Shown here: piece by piece, positions 10,001 through 18,867 of the stretch | Layout of the letters: each line of letters starts with the position of its first letter | Numbering within the stretch: position 1 is the first letter of the stretch | DNA from: Pedobacter miscanthi | GTDB taxonomy: Bacteria > Bacteroidota > Bacteroidia > Sphingobacteriales > Sphingobacteriaceae | NCBI RefSeq assembly: GCF_003315595.1 | Contig: NZ_QNQU01000032.1 | Location: forward strand, 1 to 64,000 | Direction of reading: 5' to 3' | Length of the DNA: 64,000 bases | Notes under the pieces: model-generated | Database searches by the model: none | Told to the model about the DNA's origin: nothing | What the model saw: only the letters and a program-made list of their open reading frames with translations | Made by a program: the position numbers and the translations under genes

Positions 10001-10251
10001 CAAAATACCTCTTGAACCTGGCTTATGCCCGTTTAAAGAACGTAACCGTGGGTTATACTTTACCAAATAACTGGTTAAAGAAATACGGCATCGAAAAAGT
10101 TAGATTTTACCTGAGCGGACAAAACCTGGCTACAATTTCTAATGTGGGAGCACCGATAGATCCTGAAATGACCGATGGTGAAGCAGGTTACACAGGTCGT
10201 ACTTTTCCATTCAACAGACAATATTCTTTCGGTATTAACTTAACCTTATAA
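7021..10251 (+). CDS. SusC/RagA-type TonB-dependent outer-membrane receptor (second)
   Basis: An upstream GTG at 7015 is in frame, but the ATG at 7021 opens a normal signal peptide (MKKKLLSIFLGVFLLMAHAI, then AQQ), giving 1076 residues. The order is as in the first receptor: carboxypeptidase-D-like domain (ITGKVTSEDGPIPGVSVKIK), TonB-box-like LQEVVVVGFG near residue 105, plug (SIYGARAAFGVVLIKTKSG) and a long barrel ending FGINLTL. The N-terminal 100 residues resemble those of the first SusC closely, while the barrel differs, so the two probably share TonB partners but differ in ligand. Regulation appears shared through boxes B1 and B2. Confidence 0.95.
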   Translation: MKKKLLSIFLGVFLLMAHAIAQQTTITGKVTSEDGPIPGVSVKIKTGTTVVQTDGNGVYSIKTSKGEILVFSFIGYVSQEKTVGNSNTINVALASESTGLQEVVVVGFGSQKKANLTGAVTTVDVAKTFGSKPLNDPTKALQGVVPGLTITYGNGGLTSGPNINIRGVGSINGTSRPLIIVDNVETPDLSIINPADIESVSVLKDAASTSIYGARAAFGVVLIKTKSGKKNQPTKIVYTNNFSWNKPTVLADFANPVDELQALYDASVRAGTTSPETFGMQLTKLRDGIANWQNKYSATNTGNDMILGQDFDYVDGRVYFYKVWDPKKEMLKDYTAQSNHNLSLQGGSDKIGYYLSGGYANEGGIFKLNPDEINKYNISGSINVAATKWLDVDAKFLYRNFKYDYPYQYQNYWYYFWRWGSYFPYGKYNGNYFRHTPAYLANAQTSNVTENYSRVDLGATIKITKDLSIRADYTLGRSNALRHEVGGPINAIDFWTAGTPPLIANIATASQDIVSYGETRNMVNTLNAYATYQKTFATDHNIKITAGVNSENYDNVQFTAAKNTVLDPTRGELALAVGTQLASGYHGTVNGSVSYPVGAYAGYFGRFNYDYKGKYLLELNGRYDGSSAFSKLDRWGFFPSASAGYRLTEEKFMSFIKPYVDDVKFRASYGSVGNQNVGGQYYIPTMAGSSVNWITPSGTTLVQGVAAPIAVAQSLTWEKIQTLDFGTDIRFLKNHVGLSVDYYQRDTKGMLQPTSVPSTFGAAGPRINAGNFRNRGYEISLDLNYPVSPDLNLYATLTLADNKTVFTKWNNPSNLIYQNNANYQNAGFYVGQQYGEIWGFETDGFFQSADEVKNSASQVALQNGNFVYGVGDVKYKDLNGDGVINQGKGTADDHGDLKVIGNSQPRYQYSARLGGTFKGFDIDVYIQGVGKRDYWGLGTMIIPAYGNADIMYANQLDFWSPSNPNAFYPRPYIGNSATKIAQFPASGNNFYPQSKYLLNLAYARLKNVTVGYTLPNNWLKKYGIEKVRFYLSGQNLATISNVGAPIDPEMTDGEAGYTGRTFPFNRQYSFGINLTL

Positions 10252-10259
10252 TAAGCGTC

Positions 10260-11912
10260 ATGAAATTAATTAAATCAATAATATATCTCTCATTTATAGC
10301 TATAGTTGGGGTAGGTTGTTCCAAAGATTTAAATGTAGATACACCAGATCAGTTTTCTGATGATAACTTCTGGACAAGCGAAAATAACGTGCGTACCTAT
10401 AACTGGGGTTTTTATGCGCTGTTTACAGGTTTTGGAACGGGTACAACTGCTGACTTTTATTTTTCTACTTTAACGGACGATCAGGATGCGGCTACCTTTC
10501 AGAATTTCGTGCTCACTGCACCAACCACTTCGGCTGATTGGGACTGGACCTATGTTCGTAAAGCCAATATTATGTTAGAACGTGTTAACCAGATTCCGAT
10601 GAGCGATGAAGCAAAAAAGCACTGGAACGGAATTGCAAAGTTTTTCAGGGCAATGGATTACTTCAATAAGGTGAAAACTTTTGGAGGAGTTCCTTACATC
10701 AGCAAATCGCTGGATGTTTCTCAAACAGATGTAATCTATAAACCCCGCGATAGCCGTCAACTGGTAATGGATAGTATTTTAAGTGATATTAACTATGCTG
10801 TTGCCAACATCCGTGTTAACGATGGTGATAATGTGGTAAACCGAGATGTTGCTTTAGCTTTAAAGGCCAGGATCTGCCTTTTTGAAGGCTCATACAGGGT
10901 ATATCACACCGAATTATCTCTGCCTGATGCAGATAAATTCCTGACAGAAGGTAAGGATGCCTGCGAAAAACTTATGACAGGCAAATATCTTTTAAATGCT
11001 GATTACAGGAGCATATACAGCTCAATGGATCTGGCTGGAAACAAAGAAGTATTACTTTATAAAAAGTATCTTGCGGGTGTATTAACACATTCTGTAATTG
11101 GTTATACTAACAGTACCACACAAATGAGCGGATTAACAAAATCGGCCGTTGATGCTTATCCTGCAACCGATGGTTTACCAATTGGGCAATCGCCTCTTTA
11201 TCAGGGCGACAACACCATTACTACGCTCAGGGCAAACCGTGATAATCGTTTATTGGGTACAATCGATAACTTTTTGTGCTATAACGGTACTTTGGTAAAT
11301 GGGTATAGTTCAAGTACCGGTTATCGTCCGTCCAAGTTTTTAAACCCCGCTTCCAATCAGCTTGCACCTTATAACGAAACGGATGCGCCGATTTTTTACT
11401 ATCCTGAGGTTTTGCTTAATTATGGAGAAATTACGGCTATCCTAGATAAAATGGGTAAACTTACTTTTACCCAGGCAGATATGGATAAATCAATTAATCT
11501 TTTAAGGACAAGAGCAGGAATTACCAAGCTCACTGTTACCGGAGGAGGTAATGTAGCTGCCGGAGGAACTGCTATTGCTGATCCGAAAAGAGATGCTGAT
11601 GTTTCTGCTTTAATGTGGGAAATAAGACGCGAACGCAGGGTTGAATTGATGATGAACGGATTTAGATATCAGGATTTAATGCGCTGGAAAAAAGGCGAAT
11701 ACCTGGATAGGGCAAAAAATGTAGAAGCTTTCTTAGGTGCTAAAGTGCCTGATAACGGTAAGGTATTAAGAAATGCACAGGGTTATATTGTTCCTTATGC
11801 TACCACCTTAACCAGGACATTTGTTGATCCGAAAAATTATTTATCGGCAATTCCTACCGGTCAGATTAGTTTATATCCTGCAAATACATTGCAGCAAAAC
11901 CCAGGCTGGTAA
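10260..11912 (+). CDS. SusD/RagB-type outer-membrane lipoprotein (second)
   Basis: A 550-residue lipoprotein with a signal ending VGVGC (Cys20). It has the classical RagB/SusD layout: an N-terminal segment (DNFWTSENNVRTYNWGFYAL), the helical TPR region with MLERVNQIPMSDEAKKHWNG and FFRAMDYFNKVKTFGGVPY, and the C-terminal part with RRERRVELMMNGFRYQDLMR, a hallmark of this family. It starts 8 bp after the second susC. It should cap that receptor and bind its ligand at the surface. It belongs to the main SusD/RagB family, unlike the first SusD, so the two transporters are not recent duplicates as whole units. Confidence 0.95.
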   Translation: MKLIKSIIYLSFIAIVGVGCSKDLNVDTPDQFSDDNFWTSENNVRTYNWGFYALFTGFGTGTTADFYFSTLTDDQDAATFQNFVLTAPTTSADWDWTYVRKANIMLERVNQIPMSDEAKKHWNGIAKFFRAMDYFNKVKTFGGVPYISKSLDVSQTDVIYKPRDSRQLVMDSILSDINYAVANIRVNDGDNVVNRDVALALKARICLFEGSYRVYHTELSLPDADKFLTEGKDACEKLMTGKYLLNADYRSIYSSMDLAGNKEVLLYKKYLAGVLTHSVIGYTNSTTQMSGLTKSAVDAYPATDGLPIGQSPLYQGDNTITTLRANRDNRLLGTIDNFLCYNGTLVNGYSSSTGYRPSKFLNPASNQLAPYNETDAPIFYYPEVLLNYGEITAILDKMGKLTFTQADMDKSINLLRTRAGITKLTVTGGGNVAAGGTAIADPKRDADVSALMWEIRRERRVELMMNGFRYQDLMRWKKGEYLDRAKNVEAFLGAKVPDNGKVLRNAQGYIVPYATTLTRTFVDPKNYLSAIPTGQISLYPANTLQQNPGW

Positions 11913-11933
11913 TGTGATTTTTAAATAATGGAT

Positions 11934-11968
11934 AAACCTCCTCAAATTAATTTTGAGGAGGTTTTTTT
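11934..11968. terminator. Bidirectional terminator between convergent genes
   Basis: A 13-bp perfect inverted repeat, AAACCTCCTCAAA (11934-11946) and TTTGAGGAGGTTT (11952-11964), with A and T runs on its two sides. It can end the susCD transcript on the plus strand and the phosphoesterase transcript on the minus strand. Confidence 0.88.
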
Positions 11969-11975
11969 ATATCGG

Positions 11976-13808
11976 TTATTTGGTAATCAACCAAACCACT
12001 TTACCATCCATGGTGCTGGCCAGGATATTTTTTCCATCGATTACATTTACCGTATTGATCATCGAGTTGTCTATCTTATGTGCCCAAACCGTGTTTTGCT
12101 GTTTAGGATCTATGGCATAAATCACGCCGTTTTTAGTGCCGAAAAATACCTTTCCGTCTTTTTCGATTAACATTGAAGGTACATGCTCATAACCAAAACC
12201 AGCATTGTAGCGCCATAAAATTCCCGGATCTTGCGCCTGTGCTGTGTAGGCCACAATTTCGTCCTGCATGGTTTTGCCATAAATAACGGTACTATCTGCC
12301 GATTGCCCGATCGATTCGCGTACCGTAGCTTCTTTATTGCGCCAAAGCGTGCTGCCATTTTTGACGTCGATAGCCGTTAAATAACGATCGGGAGCTGCAA
12401 TATACACGATGCCCTGATAGGCAACCGGTGTTACCATTGCCGGCGAAAACATCCTGTTGGCCTGTCCATTGTTCCATTTCCAAAGCAGGTTTCCGGTCTT
12501 GATATCGAGCGCATATAAATGCCTTCCCCAGGATCCAAAAATAATCTTGCCCTGATAAATAAGTGGTTTGCCCACAACATTACCTTCAACTTCATTAAAA
12601 GTCCATATTTCTTTTCCTGTTTTAATATCCAAAGCCCTGAAAGTATTGTCGCTCCCGCCTATATATACCTGTTGTCCGTTAACCACCGGCGATCCCAATA
12701 CCGAATTTGCTGTTTCTTTACGCCAGATTTCTTTTCCTGTTTTTGCATTCAGCGCATAAATATTTCCGTCACCCGAGCCTAAAATTACTGTGCCATTAAC
12801 CGCCACCGGAGAAGAGTAGATGGCGCCGTTGGTTTTAAACGTCCATACTTTTTTGCCGGTTTTCTTGTTTAAGGCTTCTACTAAACCTAAGCTGTTTCCA
12901 AAAATAACGTTGTTTGCCGCATATGTTGGGGTGTTTACCACATTGGCGCTGGAGTGGTAAGACCAAACCTCTTTCGTAGCCGGATATTTTGTATTCAGGG
13001 CAAAATCAGGACGTTCGTATTTTTTCTGATCAGCCACAAAAGTTTTCAAAGCAATTTTACGCCAAACAGGGAGAATTTCCTGTGTAGGTTTTTTAGTCTG
13101 GAAAAATACCGTGTCTTTCGTCATGCTCACAATATTGTATCCGCCAATACTGTCTTTTGCTCTTAAATTAGAGCGGCCCATGGTGGCTTCAATTCCTTCA
13201 AAATTATAAGGATGGTTATTGTGGCCATGTCCGCATATTGCATACTGGATGTTGTATTTTTTCAACAAATCCGTTGCTTCATACCAGTTATCCAAACTGT
13301 TATCCAAAGGGTAATGGTTGGCAAAAACAATAGGCATATTTTTAGGGGTTGCTTTCAGCACGCTGTCTAACCAAACTGTAGCATCTCTGGGGATGTGTCC
13401 GTCACTCATCCTTACATAAGGTCCCGATGCACAGGCGATAAAACGGTAACCGTTATGATCAAAAATAAATTTATCGCCGCCAAATTCTTTAATGAAATTT
13501 ACACCTCCCGATTCAGACCAGCCTGTATCATGGTTTCCGGGTATAATGTGATAGGGTTTGTTTAATTTGGAGAGAATCTCCTTTGCTAGTTTAAGTTCAT
13601 TATTGGTTCCCATTTCGGTAATGTCGCCCGTAATAATTACAAAATCAATGTCTGTTAATGCATTCAGATCTGCAACGGTTCTGTTAAGGTCTTCCTCTCC
13701 TGTAGGCGAACCCACATGTGTGTCGGTTACAAATGCATATTTAAAATTTTGTGCCTTTACGGAGAGCGATAAAAAAATAGCAAACAGTAAAAGGATGCGG
13801 TGTTTCAT
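11976..13808 (-). CDS. Secreted metallophosphoesterase fused to a PQQ-type beta-propeller
   Basis: The frame opens at 13847, but the ATG at 13808 gives a signal peptide (MKHRILLLFAIFLSLSVKAQ): 610 residues. Residues about 22-270 are a calcineurin-like phosphoesterase with the metal-binding series DTHVG, GDITE, GNHD, NHYPLD and GHGHNN. Residues about 300-610 are PQQ-like propeller repeats, each with a KTGKEIW or KTGKKVW-like motif (PQQ_2 type). The product is probably periplasmic or surface-located and hydrolyses a phosphoester; the propeller may bind substrate or partners. It converges on the second susCD operon, so association with that locus is by position only. Confidence 0.88.
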   Translation of the reverse strand: MKHRILLLFAIFLSLSVKAQNFKYAFVTDTHVGSPTGEEDLNRTVADLNALTDIDFVIITGDITEMGTNNELKLAKEILSKLNKPYHIIPGNHDTGWSESGGVNFIKEFGGDKFIFDHNGYRFIACASGPYVRMSDGHIPRDATVWLDSVLKATPKNMPIVFANHYPLDNSLDNWYEATDLLKKYNIQYAICGHGHNNHPYNFEGIEATMGRSNLRAKDSIGGYNIVSMTKDTVFFQTKKPTQEILPVWRKIALKTFVADQKKYERPDFALNTKYPATKEVWSYHSSANVVNTPTYAANNVIFGNSLGLVEALNKKTGKKVWTFKTNGAIYSSPVAVNGTVILGSGDGNIYALNAKTGKEIWRKETANSVLGSPVVNGQQVYIGGSDNTFRALDIKTGKEIWTFNEVEGNVVGKPLIYQGKIIFGSWGRHLYALDIKTGNLLWKWNNGQANRMFSPAMVTPVAYQGIVYIAAPDRYLTAIDVKNGSTLWRNKEATVRESIGQSADSTVIYGKTMQDEIVAYTAQAQDPGILWRYNAGFGYEHVPSMLIEKDGKVFFGTKNGVIYAIDPKQQNTVWAHKIDNSMINTVNVIDGKNILASTMDGKVVWLITK

Positions 13809-14407
13809 GATCGTTTTTGTTAAATTGTTAACTATAAAAATCGACATTTTTTAGTGCTTAAACCGGCTTGTAATGCCAATTTTACGTGTTAAGTTTTGGT
13901 TAAAATGGAGCCCGAAGTATGAAGACCGATGTCCGAAGTTTGGGTGCTATAAAAGGCTCGTCATCTCGACCGAAACGCAGTGGAGCGGAGAGATCTAATT
14001 CAAAAGGGCTCCTGAGATTTAGCTACGCCGTGCCTTTAGGTTATCGATCCGATAACTATTGGGTTCGCGTATAATGTGTATATACAAGGCGTTGATATTC
14101 AGGATTTTTTCTATATAAGGCATTTAAGGGGGTGTAAGCTTATATGACTCTTATATGTGTTATATGGTCAAACAGAATACAATCTTGCAAAAACGGATAT
14201 TTAATAGCTTAAATGTTCTCAGGTGGCTTAGGTGGTAAATTAAACAGCGTAATGTTTATTTTTATCACCACCTTAGGCACCTGAGATCAACTGAGTTTTA
14301 CAGGAAGAAAAATTTAAAACTAATTTAAATACCATATAAAACGTCATCCCAATTTTTTTCAGGCTACAGCTCTGATGTTTACTCGAAATGACGGTATGGG
14401 GAACAAA
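13809..14407. other. Intergenic region with degenerate palindromic repeats
   Basis: About 600 bp without a credible gene. It carries a partial copy of the dispersed palindrome (13958-13998, TCGTCATCTCGACCGAAACG) and a shorter decayed relative at about 14341-14395 (CGTCATCCC ... CGAAATGACGG). A loosely repeated word, AGGTGGCTTAGGTGG and its approximate complement, lies at about 14220-14290. The rest is AT-rich and shows no further structure. Confidence 0.6.
13958..13998. repeat. Palindromic intergenic repeat, partial copy 2
   Basis: Half copy starting TCGTCATCTCGACCGAAACG and ending GAGAGATCT. It matches one arm of the complete copy at 18752-18839; the second arm is missing. Confidence 0.7.
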
Positions 14408-14431
14408 AAAAGCGGCCATTTGGCCGCTTTT
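14408..14431. terminator. Bidirectional terminator of the small outer-membrane barrel gene
   Basis: Perfect hairpin AAAAGCGGCCA (14408-14418), loop TT, TGGCCGCTTTT (14421-14431). On the minus strand it lies about 20 bp after the gene at 14453-15055. Confidence 0.9.
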
Positions 14432-14452
14432 AAACTCGTTCTGTTGTAAAAA

Positions 14453-15055
14453 TTACAAAATCTTAAACCCTAAACTCAATTGGAAAAGGTTAGGTTTCTG
14501 GCTGTATTTTTCGCTTTTGCTGATATTTGATAAACCCACTTCGTAACGTAAATCAACCGAAATGCTACCCACATCTACACCTGCACCAGCCTGTAAACCC
14601 AGGGCCTGGTTTTTGTAATTGCTAAAATCGGTTGCTTGTTGGTAAGCCGAGCTAAAAGTCGAATTTTCATCCAGGATAAACGAAATTACTGGACCTGCCA
14701 TTAAACGGAAGTTTAAGTTTTTAGCACCAAATTTGGTACCCAATAAAACCGGAACATCCAAAGTGGTAAATTTTACTTTTCCTTCAGCCGATACTTCGTT
14801 TCCGTTATCCTGCTGGATACTGATAAATTTGTTACCTTTACTGCCAATGTAAGCTTCGGGCTGTACATAAAAACTCGCGCCACCGATACGTGCCCAGGCA
14901 CCAATCTGGTAACCTAAACGGTTTTCTTCGCTCGCAAAATCTGCATTCAGTTTCGCTAAATTTACACCTGCCTTAACCCCCAGGTTAAATGTTTGTGCCT
15001 TCGATGTTGCCCAACCCAGGGTTAGGAAAACAATGGAGAAAATGATCTTTTTCAT
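14453..15055 (-). CDS. Small outer-membrane beta-barrel protein (porin-like family)
   Basis: The ATG at 15055 gives a signal peptide (MKKIIFSIVFLTLGWATSKA, then Q) and 200 residues. The longer open frame upstream has no signal. The mature part begins FNLGVKAGVNLAKLN, the usual opening of the OMP_b-brl_2 family, and continues with alternating beta-strand segments and long loops to a C-terminal LSLGFKIL strand with alternating hydrophobic residues. This is an eight-stranded-type barrel common in Bacteroidota. No substrate or partner can be assigned. It is a monocistronic gene ending at a strong hairpin. Confidence 0.85.
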   Translation of the reverse strand: MKKIIFSIVFLTLGWATSKAQTFNLGVKAGVNLAKLNADFASEENRLGYQIGAWARIGGASFYVQPEAYIGSKGNKFISIQQDNGNEVSAEGKVKFTTLDVPVLLGTKFGAKNLNFRLMAGPVISFILDENSTFSSAYQQATDFSNYKNQALGLQAGAGVDVGSISVDLRYEVGLSNISKSEKYSQKPNLFQLSLGFKIL

Positions 15056-15267
15056 GTTGTTTAAATTTGTTTTTAAGGTTACAAACCCCAAATAACCTTT
15101 AGTGCTTAATTTGTGTGTTTGTTCTTATGGTTTGCACAAGGCTGTTTTTATCCGGGATCAGATTTTTATAACGCCGTTTTAACACAATTATCGTGCAAAA
15201 ATTACCGGAGGATGTTCAATTTTTTTTCTGATTGCATAAAAAGGTGTTAATCTGTACAAATATTTTT

Positions 15268-15275
15268 TACTTTTG
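15268..15275 (+). promoter_or_regulatory. Promoter -7 element (TAnnTTTG)
   Basis: TACTTTTG lies 18 bp before the ATG at 15294 and matches the Bacteroidota -7 consensus. No convincing -33 TTG was found at the usual distance. Confidence 0.5.
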
Positions 15276-15293
15276 CATCAAATAAAATATGCC

Positions 15294-15509
15294 ATGGCTA
15301 ATTTTCAACTCACTTCAGAAACTGCATTTAAGGTAAAAACCAAATTTTTAAGGAAATACCGCGATCTGGCGAACGAGCCTTTAGAATTTACCCCTGGCAA
15401 AGAAGACCAGTTGATCGAAGATTTAATGCGCCTGGTTAAACGCGACCGTACCTACATCGAATTTACCATTCAAAAAGCATTGGCCGATACCAAAGGCAAC
15501 AGACTTTAG
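15294..15509 (+). CDS. Small conserved-looking hypothetical protein
   Basis: A 71-residue, highly charged, signal-less protein beginning MANFQLTSETAFKVKTKFLR. The in-frame codons before 15294 start at TTG and overlap the promoter element, so the ATG is preferred. No transmembrane segment or known motif is visible; it is predicted mainly helical with a KRDRTYIEFTIQKAL C-terminal part. It has its own promoter and precedes the S41 protease gene by 178 bp. It looks like a genuine small cytoplasmic protein of unknown role. Confidence 0.7.
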   Translation: MANFQLTSETAFKVKTKFLRKYRDLANEPLEFTPGKEDQLIEDLMRLVKRDRTYIEFTIQKALADTKGNRL

Positions 15510-15687
15510 TCTTTCTTTTAAGCTTTATCTTTTCTTTTAGCGTAACGCTTAATTTACGCGTCGCCCAAATAAGCTATTTTTAATATTTGCGGCTTTTTGT
15601 ACATTTACTTTCGTACTATATCACTAAATAATCGTCCAAAAGCGGTGTTTTCTTAAATCTGCGCCGTTCGAAATAACACATAAGGGA

Positions 15688-17379
15688 ATGAAGAAACTAA
15701 AATATGGTCTTTTAGCAGCTGGATTTGGTGTTGCTGTTTTATCTTTTTCTTTCAAGGAAGATTTATTTCTTGTGTCCAAAAACCTGGATATTTTTGCTTC
15801 ACTTTATAAAGAAATCAACATCAATTATGTTGACGATACCAATGCCCCGAAATTGATGAAAACAGGTATTGATGCCATGTTGGATAGCTTGGATCCTTAT
15901 ACCGAGTATGTTCCCGAATCGGAGATTGAGGATTATAAACTTAAATATGTGAGTACCCAATATGGCGGTATTGGTGCAGGTACCGTTTTTATTGATGGTA
16001 AATTGTTTATTAACGAGGTAAGCGAAGGTTACCCTGCAAATAAAAGCGACATTAAAGCCGGCGATCAGGTGGTGAGCATTAATGGCATTGCCGTTAAAGG
16101 TAAAGATCGTCCCGAAATTAGCCAGTTATTGCGCGGGCCAAAAGGTACTGCCGTTGATATGGTGATGATCAGGGATGGAAAAGAAATCAGTAAAAAACTG
16201 GTTCGGGAGGAGATAAAACAGCCAAATGTATCATACTCAGGTATGGTTGGCGATGGTGTTGGGTATATCAAACTCGATAAATTCCTGGAAAACTCCGGTC
16301 AGGAAGTTAAAGATGCCTTGTTGGCCATCCAGAAAGAAAATCCTAAAGGCGTGGTATTGGATTTAAGGAATAATGGCGGCGGTATTTTGCAGGAAGCCGT
16401 TAAAATTGTAAATCTTTTCATCAATAAAGACCAGCTTGTTGTAACGCAAAAAGGTAAAAATGTAGAGAAAACCATTACCTATAAAACCCTTAACGCGCCA
16501 ATTTCAACTTCTGTTCCGTTGGTGGTTTTGGTAAATGGAAACTCGGCTTCAGCTTCCGAAATTGTTGCCGGTTCGTTACAAGATTTAGACCGTGCCATCG
16601 TTATCGGACAGCGCAGCTATGGTAAAGGTCTTGTTCAGCAAACCTTCAATCTGCCTTACAACAGTCTGGTTAAAGTAACTGTAGCCAAATATTATACCCC
16701 ATCAGGCAGGTGCATCCAAAAACTCGATTATGCACATAAAAATGCCGAAGGCGTGGCCGAACGTTTCGCCGATTCTACCATGGTGATGTATCAGACCAAA
16801 GCTGGCCGGAATGTGTATAGCGGAAATGGTGTTTATCCGGATATCGTGGTTAATGCTGATAAATTGAGCCCGATTACCATTTCGATGCTGAATAAAAGCC
16901 TTTTCTTTAACTATGCCAACCTATACAAAAAAGAAAAACCAACACTGGCATCTGCCAAAACTTTCCAGTTATCAGATGCTGATTATACGGTTTTCGCCAA
17001 TAGCCTTGCCGATAAAGATTTAACTTATTTGAGCCGTACCGAAAGATTACTATCTGATTTGCGTGCAGAGGCCGAAAAAGAAAATAAATCAGCAGAAGTA
17101 AAAACCGATCTCGAAAACCTGAAATACAAACTTACTTCTTCTAAAAAAACGGATCTGGTAAACCATAAAGCCGAAATTAAAAGGGTTTTGGAAACGCAGA
17201 TCGTGAGCCGTTATTTTTATGAAAAAGGAAGAATTGAGCAAAGTTTCCAATACGATAAAGAACTGGCTGCGGCGAAAAACCTGTTTACCAATCAATCACA
17301 AATCCTGGCTATCTTAAAGGGCGATGGAAATTACAAAGTGATCGGTAAACCCACCAAAGCCACTGCTTCAATAGATTAA
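15688..17379 (+). CDS. S41-family C-terminal processing peptidase
   Basis: A 563-residue Ctp/Tsp-type serine protease. An N-terminal hydrophobic segment (residues 5-21) serves as signal or anchor. A CtpA N-terminal helical region is followed by a PDZ domain (about 85-170, with YGGIGAGTVFIDGKLFINEV and AGDQVVSING) and the S41 catalytic domain (about 175-380). The nucleophile Ser is in NGNSASASEIVAGSLQDLD and the catalytic Lys in RSYGKGLVQ. The C-terminal region (about 400-563) is charged and helical. These enzymes cleave misfolded or selected periplasmic proteins from the C-terminus. The fucosidase gene follows 30 bp later, so they may be co-transcribed. Confidence 0.94.
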   Translation: MKKLKYGLLAAGFGVAVLSFSFKEDLFLVSKNLDIFASLYKEININYVDDTNAPKLMKTGIDAMLDSLDPYTEYVPESEIEDYKLKYVSTQYGGIGAGTVFIDGKLFINEVSEGYPANKSDIKAGDQVVSINGIAVKGKDRPEISQLLRGPKGTAVDMVMIRDGKEISKKLVREEIKQPNVSYSGMVGDGVGYIKLDKFLENSGQEVKDALLAIQKENPKGVVLDLRNNGGGILQEAVKIVNLFINKDQLVVTQKGKNVEKTITYKTLNAPISTSVPLVVLVNGNSASASEIVAGSLQDLDRAIVIGQRSYGKGLVQQTFNLPYNSLVKVTVAKYYTPSGRCIQKLDYAHKNAEGVAERFADSTMVMYQTKAGRNVYSGNGVYPDIVVNADKLSPITISMLNKSLFFNYANLYKKEKPTLASAKTFQLSDADYTVFANSLADKDLTYLSRTERLLSDLRAEAEKENKSAEVKTDLENLKYKLTSSKKTDLVNHKAEIKRVLETQIVSRYFYEKGRIEQSFQYDKELAAAKNLFTNQSQILAILKGDGNYKVIGKPTKATASID

Positions 17380-17409
17380 GAAAACCTAACCAAATATACC
17401 ACCTACCTT

Positions 17410-18735
17410 ATGAAGAAATTATTGATAATAGGCTTAGTCCTGTTGTTTGGCCTGCAATTAAAAGCGCAGGATTATGTGCCCGCGGCATCAAATTTAAAGC
17501 AACGCGCATGGTTTGCAGATGCCCGTTTCGGCCTGTTTATCCATTGGGGGCCTTTCAGCATACCCGGGAGCGGCGAATGGGTAATGAACGAACGGAAACT
17601 AAATGTTCATAATTATACCAACCTTAAAGATTTTTTCAATCCTGTTGAATTTAATGCTGCGCAATGGGTTAGCATGGCTAAAAATGCAGGAATGAAATAC
17701 ATTACACTCATCACCAGGCATCACGATGGTTTTAGTATGTGGGATACCAAATATTCTGATTTCAACATCATGAATACGCCATACAAAAAGGATATTGTGA
17801 AAATGATGGCTGATGAATGCCATAAACAGGGTATACAATTATACTTATATTACTCTTTGTTAGATTGGCGCAGGGAAGATTATCCGCACGAAACTGGTCG
17901 CACGGGCCAAAACTCCGGCCGTACAGGCAAAGGCAATTACGCCAGCTATTTGCAGTTTATGAAAAACCAGCTTACGGAGTTATTGACCAATTATGGTGAA
18001 ATAGGAGGGATCTGGTTTGATGGCCATTGGGACCAGACTGAGCCAGAGGGAGCAAAAGACAGAACTTCGCGTATCGACTGGAAATACAATGAAATTTATG
18101 GTTTGATCCACAAATTGCAGCCACAGTGTATGATCGGGAACAACCACCACTTAACACCTTTTGCAGGCGAAGATTTCCAGATGTTCGAACGCGATCTTCC
18201 GGGAGAAAATAAATCGGGTTTAAGTTTTCAAAAAGCTTCAGATCAGTTACCGCTCGAAACCTGCGAAACGATTTCCAATTCATGGGGATATAATTTAAGC
18301 GATACATATTACAAATCAAACAAAGAGCTGGTGCACATGCTGGTTAAAGCTGCAAGTTTGGGCTCTAATCTTTTATTGAACATTGGCCCGATGCCGAGTG
18401 GAAAAATCCAGCCCGAGTTTCAGGACCGTCTGGCAGGTTTGGGCGATTGGCTTAAAGTTTATGGCGAAAGTATTTACAGTACAAAAGCCGGCTTTATCAA
18501 ACCACAAACCTGGGGTAGCATTACGCAAAGCGACAAAAAAGTTTATATCCACATTGTAGACGGAAAAACCACTACACTCGATTTAGAAAATGTTCCATTA
18601 AAAAAGATTAAAAAAGCTTATTTGTTAAAAGATAAAAGTGCTGTAAACTTTACTTTCAAAAAATCGAAATTAACCATTACTGCAACAGCAAATACTACCG
18701 AACCAGATCAGGTAATTGTTTTGGAGATTGGGTAG
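17410..18735 (+). CDS. GH29 alpha-L-fucosidase
   Basis: A 441-residue secreted enzyme with a signal peptide ending QLKAQ. The GH29 barrel (about residues 30-340) shows RFGLFIHWGPFSIPGSGEW, the RHHDGFSMWDT segment and GGIWFDGHWDQ, whose Asp204 is at the position of the family nucleophile. The shorter C-terminal beta-domain ends ITATANTTEPDQVIVLEIG. It should remove terminal alpha-fucose from glycans in the periplasm. It lies 30 bp after the S41 gene and upstream of GH92 and GH2 genes, which supports a role in degrading fucosylated mannose-containing glycans. Confidence 0.94.
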   Translation: MKKLLIIGLVLLFGLQLKAQDYVPAASNLKQRAWFADARFGLFIHWGPFSIPGSGEWVMNERKLNVHNYTNLKDFFNPVEFNAAQWVSMAKNAGMKYITLITRHHDGFSMWDTKYSDFNIMNTPYKKDIVKMMADECHKQGIQLYLYYSLLDWRREDYPHETGRTGQNSGRTGKGNYASYLQFMKNQLTELLTNYGEIGGIWFDGHWDQTEPEGAKDRTSRIDWKYNEIYGLIHKLQPQCMIGNNHHLTPFAGEDFQMFERDLPGENKSGLSFQKASDQLPLETCETISNSWGYNLSDTYYKSNKELVHMLVKAASLGSNLLLNIGPMPSGKIQPEFQDRLAGLGDWLKVYGESIYSTKAGFIKPQTWGSITQSDKKVYIHIVDGKTTTLDLENVPLKKIKKAYLLKDKSAVNFTFKKSKLTITATANTTEPDQVIVLEIG

Positions 18736-18751
18736 AATACCTTCCCAGTTG

Positions 18752-18839
18752 GTCGTCATCTCGAGCGGAGTGCAACGTAGTCGAGAGATCTATCGAAGCA
18801 GATCTCTCCGCTTCACTGCGTTTCGGTCGAGATGACGAC
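18752..18839. repeat. Palindromic intergenic repeat, complete copy
   Basis: Outer arms GTCGTCATCTCGA (18752-18764) and TCGAGATGACGAC (18827-18839) are perfectly complementary. Between them AGAGATCTATCGAAGCAGATCTCT forms an inner imperfect stem. This is the best-preserved copy of the dispersed element seen at 27-130 and 13958-13998. Confidence 0.85.
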
Positions 18840-18867
18840 TCGTTGAGTTCGCCTATAATAACAAAGT

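Noticed and set aside
1225..11912. The two susCD pairs as a recent tandem duplication.
   Set aside because: The receptors are similar mainly in the N-terminal 100 residues, the SusD proteins belong to different branches, and only the first operon has a DUF4397 gene.
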